From contig UQYK01000020.1 of NCBI GenBank assembly GCA_900545285.1, forward strand, positions 1 to 30,582: 30,582 bases of DNA. The letters run 5' to 3'. The translations under genes and the position numbers were made by a program. Position 1 is the stretch's first letter; every line of letters begins with the position of its first letter. The stretch is from an uncultured Ruminococcus sp. Its GTDB lineage: Bacteria; Bacillota; Clostridia; Oscillospirales; Ruminococcaceae. Of this stretch, positions 1 through 6,603 are shown one piece after another. Under the pieces are notes generated by a model, which worked only from the letters and a program-made list of their open reading frames with translations, had not been told where the DNA came from and did not search any database.

Positions 1-342
1 TACCTTTAGTATACACCTTTTGTCAACTGTTGTGGTATTTTATGGAATTGCTATAAAATATTCATCCAGATAGAACCCCCTTTTTGAAATCGAAATATAT
101 GTGGATTTTGCCGGAATGTTATGCCCTTTATCTGGCAGGTTTGCGCCGGCGTATGGTATATCCGATTTCACGCTATTGTAGCAAATGAAAATTGAAATAA
201 GCTGAAACTTTTGGAAAAAGGGTTTAGTTGGAGCCCATCCACCGCCTGACGACGGTTCCCCCTTCCCTTTCAGGGGAGGCTTTTGGAATGGCTAAATGTT
301 GTTTGAAAATGTCGCCCCTGAAAGGCTTTCATTTGCCATATG
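1..342. other. Intergenic region at left edge, no gene
   Basis: I see no convincing coding sequence here. Near the edge the minus strand carries TTGACA (21-26), a good -35 box for a leftward gene outside the window, followed by GTATACT (8-14). That 7-mer and the following AGGT-like bases resemble part of the operator on the rrf2 promoter. A short motif at 92-109 recurs with one mismatch at the right window edge (30520-30537). The hairpin-rich repeat at 227-290 fills the right part. No clear U-tract terminator follows the rrf2 stop, so rrf2 could read through to the left. Confidence 0.5.
227..290. repeat. Hairpin-rich intergenic repeat, copy 1 (short form)
   Basis: The right end AGGGGAGGCTTTT followed by GG and AATG matches the right end of the element at 868-983. 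The left end, a CCC-TCCACC core then CGGT and a run of C, also matches. This copy lacks the middle hairpins of copy 2. It forms one hairpin from CCTTCCC and GGGGAGG. Such C-rich/G-rich dispersed elements are common between genes of gut Clostridia; membership of one family is inferred from the two copies here. Confidence 0.5.
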
Positions 343-792
343 TCAGATGGAGTAATGCAATGCCTGGTCACCCATGCGGGCGGCGTGTTGATCCAGAATA
401 TCCTGGAGGGTGATGCTGTCCAGGTACGTGGTGACTGTCTGATAAAGGCCGTCCCAAACCGGTTTGGTGATGCACTCCGCTTCTCTGGGGCAGTCGTTAT
501 TGCCGGGAAGCACGCAGGAGACACAGGCAAGATCGCCTTCGGTGACGCGCAGAACATCGCCTACGGTATATTCCGCCGGCGTTTTGGTCAGGCGATATCC
601 GCCCTGATAGCCACGGTTGGAACGGAGCATGCCGGCTTTACTGAGCAGCGGTACGATTTGCTCCAGGTACTTTTTGGACACACCCTGCCGCTTTGCAACA
701 TCGTGCAGAGAAATTGCACCGCCTTCCTTGCCGTTCTGTGCCAGATCCAGCATCAGCCGCAGTGCATAGCGTCCTCTTGTTGAAATTTTCAT
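343..792 (-). CDS. Rrf2-family transcriptional regulator, IscR-like (Fe-S ligand set)
   Basis: A 149-residue winged-helix regulator of the Rrf2 family, usual length for the group. The N-terminus MKISTRGRYALRLMLDLA is the family signature; the DNA-binding wing follows around residues 28-70 (SLHDVAKRQGVSKKYLEQI, then RGYQGGYRL). Cys90, Cys93, Cys101 and Cys107 sit in the loop where IscR and NsrR bind an Fe-S cluster, so it probably senses iron-sulfur or redox status rather than being a cluster-less CymR type. The start at 792 fits the family N-terminus and has GAGAGGA upstream; a longer open frame to 954 runs through repeat DNA and was rejected. The gene has its own promoter overlapped by an inverted repeat, which suggests autoregulation. 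The usual partners (cysteine desulfurase, IscU-like scaffold) would lie to the left, outside the window. Confidence 0.93.
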   Translation of the reverse strand: MKISTRGRYALRLMLDLAQNGKEGGAISLHDVAKRQGVSKKYLEQIVPLLSKAGMLRSNRGYQGGYRLTKTPAEYTVGDVLRVTEGDLACVSCVLPGNNDCPREAECITKPVWDGLYQTVTTYLDSITLQDILDQHAARMGDQALHYSI

Positions 793-867
793 GTATGATC
801 CCGTCCTCTCTGGGTAAAAATTCGGTTCCTGCGCAGGGTTGGTGCGTGGGGGTGGTTTTGGTTGGGA

Positions 868-983
868 ACCCTTCCACCACCTTCGGTGGTCCCCCTCGTA
901 CTGAGCGGTCCCCTCTGTCCCTTCGGGACATCTCCCCACCCCGTGGGGAGTCACCCCTAGAGGGGAGGCTTTTTTGGGGAATG
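868..983. repeat. Hairpin-array intergenic repeat, copy 2 (long form)
   Basis: Four short perfect hairpins follow each other: ACCACC/GGTGGT around TTC (876-890), TGTCCC/GGGACA around TTC (916-930), CTCCCCAC/GTGGGGAG around CCC (932-950) and CCCCT/AGGGG (954-965), ending in AGGGGAGGCTTTT. The ends match the shorter copy at 227-290 on the other side of rrf2. It lies in the untranslated leader of rrf2 and would fold in that RNA. Confidence 0.6.
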
Positions 984-1024
984 TGCTTCTGTTTTATCGT
1001 GGGGGATTTCTTGGGGTTTTCTAT

Positions 1025-1045
1025 AACCTAAGTATACCATAGGTT
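1025..1045 (-). promoter_or_regulatory. Candidate operator on the rrf2 promoter
   Basis: The inverted repeat AACCTA-9 nt-TAGGTT spans the -10 box of the rrf2 promoter. A repeat placed there would block RNA polymerase, as expected for autorepression by an Rrf2-family dimer. The binding protein is an inference from position. Confidence 0.55.
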
Positions 1046-1059
1046 TTCTATGATTTCAA
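1031..1059 (-). promoter_or_regulatory. Promoter of rrf2
   Basis: On the minus strand TTGAAA (1054-1059), a 17-nt spacer and TATACT (1031-1036) form a near-consensus housekeeping promoter. Transcription would start near 1024, giving a leader of about 230 nt that includes the hairpin-array repeat. Confidence 0.8.
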
Positions 1060-1090
1060 GGGGGATTGCAGAATTTGTGCACTTTGCCAG

Positions 1091-1129
1091 AAAAAACAGC
1101 GCCGGTTCCTATGGGAAAACCGGCGCTGT
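1091..1129 (-). terminator. Terminator of the zinc-ribbon operon
   Basis: A 12-bp perfect stem (ACAGCGCCGGTT with AACCGGCGCTGT) is followed on the minus strand by TTTTTT. It lies 55 nt past the stop of the last operon gene at 1184. Confidence 0.88.
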
Positions 1130-1183
1130 CGGGGGTTATTTCATTTGTAAGAATCCATCTGGCGCATCGGATTTGATCACGCG

Positions 1184-1843
1184 TTAAGACTGGGAGCTGC
1201 TGTCGGACTGACCAGCGGGGTTCTGGAGTTTTTCGTTATCGGTCTCCATGATATACCAGTTGTCGCCCATTTTGGCCAGGGTGGGATAGACGGTTTCCGT
1301 GCCCTTTTTGGTGCTGCCGGAAAGTGTCTGCTCTACTTCCAGCGTTACCGCTTCCGAGATATTGGCACCTGTATTGCCGAGGAGAGATTCCATGTTCTGA
1401 TTCCACTCTTCCAGACCGTTTTCATCCGGCCGGGAAAGGCCGACAATCCGGTAGGAAATCGTTACGTCACTGCCGTAAACAGACTGCCAGTCAGACATTT
1501 TTTCCTGGCAGGATTCCTGGAAGGAGGCTTCTACATCTGCTTCTGTTTTATCATAGGTTTCCAGGTAGTACGGCCAGTATTCCGGCGGTGCCGTGATCTG
1601 TGCCATGGTTTTTCCATCCGCAGAAATTAAGGCATCATAGTAGCTCTGGAGCACCTGCTCATAGTCCGAAGTGTCCGGGACGGCATCCGTTTTTTTCTGA
1701 TCCTGTAAAAACAACAGTACGCCGCCGACTGCAATAACCAGCGCTGCTGCAATCAGAATAATGCCGGCAACCAGTCGGTTCCGCTGTTTTTTCAGCGCCT
1801 GTTCCTGTGCACGCTTTTGATTTTTTGTCACACGTTTTTCCAT
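1184..1843 (-). CDS. Single-pass membrane protein with one outer domain, no zinc ribbon
   Basis: I do not recognise a named family. The 219-residue product has a basic, Gln/Lys-rich N-terminus (1-23), one membrane segment (about 24-46) and an outer domain. That domain contains PPEYWPYYLETY and ends in GDNWYIME, the same opening and closing motifs (P-x-x-Y-W-x-Y near the start, WY near the end) seen in the upstream genes of this operon. The pattern of a helical start, a later WY strand and low overall identity suggests an NTF2-like fold; that is inference. The start at 1843 has AGGAGC just upstream and lies 16 nt after the preceding gene; the longer frame to 1990 would overlap that gene by 130 nt. 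Unlike its neighbours it lacks the N-terminal Cys pairs. It is the last gene of the operon and is followed by a terminator. Confidence 0.8.
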   Translation of the reverse strand: MEKRVTKNQKRAQEQALKKQRNRLVAGIILIAAALVIAVGGVLLFLQDQKKTDAVPDTSDYEQVLQSYYDALISADGKTMAQITAPPEYWPYYLETYDKTEADVEASFQESCQEKMSDWQSVYGSDVTISYRIVGLSRPDENGLEEWNQNMESLLGNTGANISEAVTLEVEQTLSGSTKKGTETVYPTLAKMGDNWYIMETDNEKLQNPAGQSDSSSQS

Positions 1844-1859
1844 TTTATACCGCTCCTGT

Positions 1860-2618
1860 TTACCATTGGTTATAGCCGTCATACTCGCAGATATAGTTGA
1901 TCTGTTCCATGGCTTCCATGCAGTACCATCCGGCACCGATCTGCACGAAGGTTGCCTTTTCCTTCTGCTTGTCGCCGCCGTCATTGACATCGAACTGCAC
2001 GGTAACTGCTTTTTTGATATCCACGGTGATATTATAGGCGGTTTTCAGGGAATCTTCCAGAGCGCTGCAGTCATTCACCGCTTCGTGCGAGGTAATCCGG
2101 TAGGTCATGCGGCCGGTATTACCGTAATTCTTGTTCCAGGATTTGAAGTAATCCTTGATCTTGCTCTTGACTTCCCGGCGGTCGGTTTCATAGGTGGTTT
2201 CCAGGTAATCCATATAGCTGTCCGGAACCAGTGCCACGTACATACTGCCGCTGGAATAGTCCACGCCTTTGATATACCGATAGGCCGCCAGCTTATAGCC
2301 GCCCAGAAAGACCACGTACAGGACAATCAGCAGAACCAGCAGCGCCGCGGCAGAAATTCCGATGATCCGCCGGCGCAGACGGTTCTTTTGGATTTGCTTT
2401 TGCGCCGCCTGTTCTCTGGGATCCTCTTCACTCTCCTGTTCCATGGCCTGGCTGCCGGAAGAGGAGAGAAACGGCATGGAAAAGCTGTCCGATACCGCTG
2501 CTTTTGCCTCTGCCTTTTCTGCATCGGCTTCCTTTTTCTCCCGGGGCAGAATTTCACCGCATTCCGGGCAGATTACCGCCCGTTCCGGTGCTTCATATCC
2601 ACAGTGTTCACATTTCAT
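1860..2618 (-). CDS. Zinc-ribbon, single-pass membrane protein with outer domain
   Basis: A 252-residue protein. Residues 1-21 are a zinc ribbon with Cys3, Cys6, Cys17 and Cys20 (MKCEHCGYE and ICPECGE). A charged linker (22-84) leads to one membrane segment (about 85-106). The outer part contains PDSYMDYLETTYE and GAGWYCMEAM, the same domain ends as its paralogous neighbours. The ribbon would be cytoplasmic. Start at 2618 is supported by AGGAAAGGA and by the shared M-x-C-x-x-C opening of the sister genes. It lies 35 nt downstream of the preceding gene and 16 nt upstream of the next, as in an operon. Function is unknown; zinc-ribbon membrane proteins of this design are widespread and mostly annotated only by domain. 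Confidence 0.85.
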   Translation of the reverse strand: MKCEHCGYEAPERAVICPECGEILPREKKEADAEKAEAKAAVSDSFSMPFLSSSGSQAMEQESEEDPREQAAQKQIQKNRLRRRIIGISAAALLVLLIVLYVVFLGGYKLAAYRYIKGVDYSSGSMYVALVPDSYMDYLETTYETDRREVKSKIKDYFKSWNKNYGNTGRMTYRITSHEAVNDCSALEDSLKTAYNITVDIKKAVTVQFDVNDGGDKQKEKATFVQIGAGWYCMEAMEQINYICEYDGYNQW

Positions 2619-2653
2619 GGTTTTTTCTTTTCCTTTCCTGCTTCTGCTGATTT

Positions 2654-3892
2654 TTAAATGGTCTGGCCGTCTTCGCTGCCGAAATCGTCCGGATAATCGC
2701 CGTAGCCCTCTCCGTAATCATCAAAGAAATCGTAATCCCCGTAATCAAAGTCACCGTAATCCTCATAATCGCTGGCATCATCGAAATAGCCGCAGGCTTC
2801 GGCATAATTCAGCATTGCATCATAGAGGTACCAGGTGCCTTCCACCAGGACAAAAGAATAGGTATATTCTCCGTCATAGGTGTCCTTGTCTCCGGTAATG
2901 GTATAATTACAGCTGATGTCCACATACCCCTCTGCCGGCAGGTCAAAGAGCACATAGGTATCCACCGTCAGTTCTTCCTGAGTGTACCAGACCGGATCCT
3001 CCCAGTCCAGAGAGACATCCTGCACATTTCCTACCACATTATAGCCTTCCAGAAGAGATTCCAGCGCAGTATCGGCCTCGGATTCTGTATCGCTTGTGTA
3101 ATCCTCCAGCAAGGGCCAGAAGTCCTCCGGTGCCATTGCATGAAGCGTGTCGATATCACTTTCTTCCAGGGCGGTAATATAGCTTTTGATCTCATCCAGG
3201 AAGGAGGCCTGCATCCGGCACAGTTCCTCTTCCAGCAGCATCACATCCACGGAATACCAGCGGCCGTCAATTTTCGCCATGGAAAGCACCCGGTCATCCT
3301 GGAATGTGATCACCCGATACTCCTGGGCTTCCAGGCCAAAACGGGAAAGTGCCTTTTCGCACTGCCGCTGCTCCTGTTTGGTACAGGAATCGGACTGAAG
3401 CTGTGCCCTGGAATCGTAGAAGGCCACCCAGGAAAAGCCCACCTTGGCAGGTGTCTGCTCTGTTTCCAGGTACAGGCTGCTGCTGCCCAGATAGCTGTTT
3501 AACTGTTCCTTGGATGTTTCACGTGAAACACCGTAGGTTTCGTCCAGGTAATCCCAATAGCCTTCCGGCATCATGCCGGCCAGGGCAGTACCGTTTTGGC
3601 TGGAAAGCGCCTGTGCATTCTGAGACGCGGCCTGCATCAGTTCCCCCTGGCTGTTTATGGACTGGAATATTATGCGGAACAGCAGAACAATTCCTGTGAT
3701 AAGAGCCGCCGTCACGATCAGAAGGATGCCCAGCACCCAGGGCCAGACCTTTTTCTTCTTTTTGGGCGCAGCCAGAACCGGTGCGCCGTACAGCTGCCCC
3801 GGATTTGCCGCCATCTGCGGTACGGCGCTGCCGCAGTCCGGACAAAACCGGACACCATCCGGCAGCAGGCGGCCGCATCGAGTACAATTCAT
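2654..3892 (-). CDS. Zinc-ribbon membrane protein with two outer domains and acidic Tyr/Gly/Asp tail
   Basis: A 412-residue protein. Zinc ribbon at 1-21 (Cys3, Cys6, Cys17, Cys20), a Lys-rich stop before one membrane segment (about 49-75), then two outer domains of the operon's common type. The first runs from PEGYWDYLDETYG to GRWYSVDVM, the second from PEDFWPLLEDY to GTWYLYDAM. The C-terminal 40 or so residues are low-complexity acidic, made of Asp, Tyr, Gly and Phe. Possible starts are GTG 3901, ATG 3898 and ATG 3892. I prefer 3892 because GAGGGAG then sits about 8 nt upstream and the protein opens M-x-C-x-x-C like its sisters. A perfect parS site lies inside the gene and is read as V-S-R-E-T. 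No function can be assigned. Confidence 0.85.
   Translation of the reverse strand: MNCTRCGRLLPDGVRFCPDCGSAVPQMAANPGQLYGAPVLAAPKKKKKVWPWVLGILLIVTAALITGIVLLFRIIFQSINSQGELMQAASQNAQALSSQNGTALAGMMPEGYWDYLDETYGVSRETSKEQLNSYLGSSSLYLETEQTPAKVGFSWVAFYDSRAQLQSDSCTKQEQRQCEKALSRFGLEAQEYRVITFQDDRVLSMAKIDGRWYSVDVMLLEEELCRMQASFLDEIKSYITALEESDIDTLHAMAPEDFWPLLEDYTSDTESEADTALESLLEGYNVVGNVQDVSLDWEDPVWYTQEELTVDTYVLFDLPAEGYVDISCNYTITGDKDTYDGEYTYSFVLVEGTWYLYDAMLNYAEACGYFDDASDYEDYGDFDYGDYDFFDDYGEGYGDYPDDFGSEDGQTI
3515..3530. other. parS site 1, inside a coding sequence
   Basis: TGTTTCACGTGAAACA, a perfect 16-bp copy of the ParB-binding centromere site. It lies in the coding region of the zinc-ribbon gene 2654-3892, about 17 kb from oriC, and is the leftmost copy in the window. 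Confidence 0.95.
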
Positions 3893-3927
3893 CCCCATCA
3901 CTCCCTCAGACGCAAAACAGGCGCTTT

Positions 3928-5217
3928 TTAATAAGACATGCCGTATTCATAGCAGGCTTCCATGACAACATACATTGCATCATAAACATACCAGGTGTCA
4001 TTGAGCTCAATGACGGTACAGCTCATGGTGTCTGTTTCTTCGTTGCCGCCGTAGTTTGCCGTATAATCCAGAGAAACGTTCTTCAGGTCGGTTACGGCCA
4101 TATCGTAGTCGCTGAGGAATTCATTGGCATTGCTGATTTCGTCTTCCTCTGCATCTGTTACCTCTGTAATCTGCATGGAAATCTGAATATCGTCCAGATT
4201 TTCCTCGGTGCTCTGGCGCAGCATTTCTTCAATATACTGCTTGGTATAATCCTCTGCGGTTTTCTGATCGCAGTCGAATTCCTGTTCCAGCATCGGCCAG
4301 AGTTCATCCGGCATCAGCGAAAAAATGGTATCCATATCCTGCTGATAGAATGCATTCCAGAAGGATTCTACCTGATTGCCGAAAGCTTCTTCATACTTTG
4401 CATTCTGGGCGTAGCCCTCTTCACAGATGGTCTCAAAATCTACCATACTGTTGACGCTGCACCACTTGCCGTCTACCTTTACCATCCACATATTGGTATC
4501 GGAGAAATCATCGGTATCCTCTGCACCCTTGATTTCAGTATCCACATTGCTGCCCATTGCAGCGGAATAAGAAATGCCCCAGTCCTTCATGCGGCTCTGG
4601 ACATCCTTTGCGCCCTCGCCCTTAACAGAGCTGCCAGTGTTGTACTGGAAACCGTTGGTCTTCATGGTATAGCTCAGATCGCCGCCCAGGCCATCGGCAT
4701 ACTGGTTCAGGTAGTAGTTCATGCCGGCAACGCATTCTTCTTCCGTGAAATCATAGGTATCTGCAATATAATCCCAATAGCTGTCCGGCACCTGGTCTGC
4801 CATTGCCTGGCCGTCTTCTTCCACGTAAGCCGTCCAGTAGGCATTGAGTCCCTTTTCCGTGTGGTCATAGAGATTCTTGCCAATGAGGAAAATGGTGACG
4901 ATTGCCGCAATGATCAGGAGCACCGGAATCAGAATCAGCAGTACGATCAGCAGCGTCTTTTTCTTCTTTTTCTTCGGCGGCTCCATCGGCGTTACCGGCG
5001 GAACCGGGCCGCCAAAGCCGGGAGCATCCTGGGGCGGCAGAGCAGTGGTCGCCCCAGCACCGGGATTCGCGGAAGCCGGCGTGGGAATCGGGGACGGGAT
5101 GGGGCTTGGGATCGGGTTGCCTGTGGGCTGGGAGGGTGCGCCTGCTGTGGCAGCACCGCAGTTCGGGCAGAAGGATTCTCCGCCGGTAATGTCAAATCCG
5201 CAGTTTTTACAAATCAT
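3928..5217 (-). CDS. Zinc-ribbon, proline-rich membrane protein with two outer domains
   Basis: A 429-residue protein. Zinc ribbon at 1-21 (Cys3, Cys6, Cys17, Cys20), then a long Pro/Ser/Gly/Ala linker (about 22-80, with a PSPIPSPIPTP stretch), a Lys6 cluster and one membrane segment (about 88-113). Two outer domains follow. The first opens with PDSYWDYIADTYD and closes with GKWCSVNSM; the second opens with PDELWPMLEQEFD and closes with DTWYVYDAM. The match of openings and closings to 2654-3892 shows gene duplication followed by divergence. Start at 5217 has AAGGAG upstream. The basic cluster before the membrane segment predicts the ribbon in the cytoplasm and the domains outside. Role unknown; a structural or sensing role at the envelope is only a guess. 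Confidence 0.85.
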   Translation of the reverse strand: MICKNCGFDITGGESFCPNCGAATAGAPSQPTGNPIPSPIPSPIPTPASANPGAGATTALPPQDAPGFGGPVPPVTPMEPPKKKKKKTLLIVLLILIPVLLIIAAIVTIFLIGKNLYDHTEKGLNAYWTAYVEEDGQAMADQVPDSYWDYIADTYDFTEEECVAGMNYYLNQYADGLGGDLSYTMKTNGFQYNTGSSVKGEGAKDVQSRMKDWGISYSAAMGSNVDTEIKGAEDTDDFSDTNMWMVKVDGKWCSVNSMVDFETICEEGYAQNAKYEEAFGNQVESFWNAFYQQDMDTIFSLMPDELWPMLEQEFDCDQKTAEDYTKQYIEEMLRQSTEENLDDIQISMQITEVTDAEEDEISNANEFLSDYDMAVTDLKNVSLDYTANYGGNEETDTMSCTVIELNDTWYVYDAMYVVMEACYEYGMSY

Positions 5218-5282
5218 GTATATTTTTCTCCTTATAAATATTTCGATAGAATGCGTTTCAATTTTGCAGCGAAACCGGGTTC

Positions 5283-6119
5283 TCAGAGCTTTGTGCCGCA
5301 GCCGGTGCAGAATTTATTGCCGGCCGGGATGGACTTGCCGCAATTGGGGCAAACCTGTTCTGCCGGGGCTTCGGCTGCGGGAGCCGGAGCTGCTTCCAGG
5401 GCAGCGCCGCAGTTGATGCAGAACTTGTTGCCCTCCGGAACAGCGTGGCCGCAGGCCGGGCAGGTTTTTTCCGGAGCAGCGGCAGGGGCTTCTGTCGGGG
5501 TGGAAGCGGTTTCCGGAGCCGGAGCTGCTGCCGGAACCGGTACAGGCACCGGAGTCGGTACGGCAGCCGGTGCGGCAGCCTGAGGGGTGACATAGCGCAT
5601 GCCGCAGCTGGTGCAGAACATTGCGCCCGGTATCTTGGGCTTGCCGCAGTTGGGGCAGACTTCACCGGCAGCGGCAGCAGCGGACTGCTGGGCTGCGGCG
5701 GCCTGCTGCATTGCAGCCCGTTCTGCGGCTTCCCTTGCAGCACGCTCTTCTGCCATCCGCTTTCCTACCGGGTTTTCGGTGCCACACTTGGTGCAGAACA
5801 GCACGGCTTCCGGAATCTCGGCGCCGCAGTTCTTGCACAGCAGCAGGTGCTTGTTCTTCCGGATCTGTTCCTGGTACTCTGCGATCTTCTGCTGAGACTG
5901 AACAATGGTGTCCAGGTATTCGCTGTAGGCAGCTTCGGCATCATTGGGGTGCAGTTCTACATATTTCTTGCCGATGGAAAGAAATGCGGCGTTGATGTTC
6001 CGCTCTTCCTCGCTGATCCGGTTATTCAGGCGAATGGTATCGGTAGAGCTTTTGGTCTTTTCTACCACGGAATTGGCGGTGTCGGTTACGGTTTTTCCCA
6101 GTTTATCGAAAAATGACAT
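5283..6119 (-). CDS. Soluble protein with coiled-coil N-terminus and four zinc ribbons
   Basis: A 278-residue protein, the first gene of the operon. Residues 1-90 are helical and charged (MSFFDKLGKTVTDTANSV onward) and likely form a coiled coil. Four zinc ribbons follow, each with two C-x-x-C knuckles: Cys95/98/109/112, Cys155/158/169/172, Cys220/223/234/237 and Cys257/260/271/274. Ala/Gln-rich and Pro/Val/Ala-rich linkers (about 120-153, 180-217 and 242-255) separate them. No membrane segment is seen. Start at 6119 has GAGGA upstream and a strong promoter about 125 nt further. A 65-nt gap separates it from the next gene. The family (zinc-ribbon proteins with this N-terminus) is common in Clostridia without known function; ribbons of this type usually bind protein or nucleic acid partners. 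Confidence 0.85.
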   Translation of the reverse strand: MSFFDKLGKTVTDTANSVVEKTKSSTDTIRLNNRISEEERNINAAFLSIGKKYVELHPNDAEAAYSEYLDTIVQSQQKIAEYQEQIRKNKHLLLCKNCGAEIPEAVLFCTKCGTENPVGKRMAEERAAREAAERAAMQQAAAAQQSAAAAAGEVCPNCGKPKIPGAMFCTSCGMRYVTPQAAAPAAVPTPVPVPVPAAAPAPETASTPTEAPAAAPEKTCPACGHAVPEGNKFCINCGAALEAAPAPAAEAPAEQVCPNCGKSIPAGNKFCTGCGTKL

Positions 6120-6146
6120 AGGATTTTCCTCACTTTCATAATGGTG

Positions 6147-6164
6147 TCCGGCCTTCTGGCCGGA
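6147..6164 (-). other. Hairpin in the leader of the zinc-ribbon operon
   Basis: TCCGGCC and GGCCGGA flank a four-base loop, giving a 7-bp perfect stem about 30 nt upstream of the start at 6119. No U-tract follows, so it is not a terminator. Confidence 0.45.
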
Positions 6165-6243
6165 GTTTCTCAGAGAGTATTGTACAAGTTCTTAGGCATT
6201 TTTTCAGAATTTCTGTGCCATACAAACAAATATACTATTCTAC

Positions 6244-6272
6244 ATTATACTATATTTTCCGGGTTCTTGCAA
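6244..6272 (-). promoter_or_regulatory. Promoter of the zinc-ribbon operon
   Basis: Minus-strand TTGCAA (6267-6272), 17-nt spacer and perfect TATAAT (6244-6249). It is the only strong promoter seen upstream of the five minus-strand genes, which end at the terminator at 1091-1129, so one transcript of about 5.1 kb is likely. Confidence 0.82.
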
Positions 6273-6399
6273 GTCCTTTTTCCGTTTTTTCACGATTTTC
6301 ACAGCATTTTCAGATAGGGGGATTTTTGTCGGACGGAGCGGATTTTCCGCCGGAAAAAAATATCGCAGAATCTGACGGAATGCGACCATAAATCCTGTC

Positions 6400-6413
6400 A
6401 TTTCCGGGGAAAT
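6400..6413. promoter_or_regulatory. Candidate Noc-binding site
   Basis: ATTTCCGGGGAAAT differs by one base from the Bacillus subtilis Noc site ATTTCCCGGGAAAT. It lies about 190 bp upstream of noc. A second inverted repeat, TCCCGGA-ATA-TCCGGGA, is at 6436-6452. The surrounding gap (6120-6603) holds two divergent promoters and no gene. Confidence 0.4.
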
Positions 6414-6501
6414 TATTTCCTTCCGGCCGGATTATTCCCGGAATATCCGGGATTTTCAGAAAAAACCAAGGAATTTTTGGCTGGCGGACATTTCCGGAAT
6501 C

Positions 6502-6510
6502 TGCTACAAT
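6502..6510 (+). promoter_or_regulatory. Probable extended -10 promoter of noc
   Basis: TGC-TACAAT is an extended -10 element. The base context 17 nt upstream (TGGCGG) is a poor -35, as tolerated with extended -10 boxes. Start of RNA would be near 6517, giving a leader of about 85 nt. Confidence 0.5.
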
Positions 6511-6532
6511 AGAGTTACAGGAAGTGTTCTCA

Positions 6533-6582
6533 TGGACAGGCAGCGTGCCGGAAGGATTAAATAAGCGCTTTCCGTCTGTCCA
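6533..6582 (+). other. Long-range hairpin in the noc leader
   Basis: TGGACAG (6533-6539) pairs with CTGTCCA (6576-6582), and the inner CGGAA can pair with TTCCG. The predicted helix ends about 20 nt before the noc start and could influence translation. Confidence 0.35.
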
Positions 6583-6603
6583 GGCGCGTGAAAGGAAACA
6601 GAT

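Noticed and set aside
1843..1990. Upstream extension of the last zinc-ribbon-operon gene
   Set aside because: It would overlap the previous gene by 130 nt and lacks the family-like N-terminus; ATG 1843 has a good ribosome site.
5218..5282. TTGAAA-17-TTTATA as a promoter for the gene at 3928-5217
   Set aside because: Its start point would fall in the ribosome binding site of that gene, leaving no leader.
3781..5583. 600-codon open frame on the plus strand
   Set aside because: It is antisense to two zinc-ribbon genes with ribosome sites, Cys motifs and a promoter. Its product is a Gly/Ala/Ile-rich string without family motifs.
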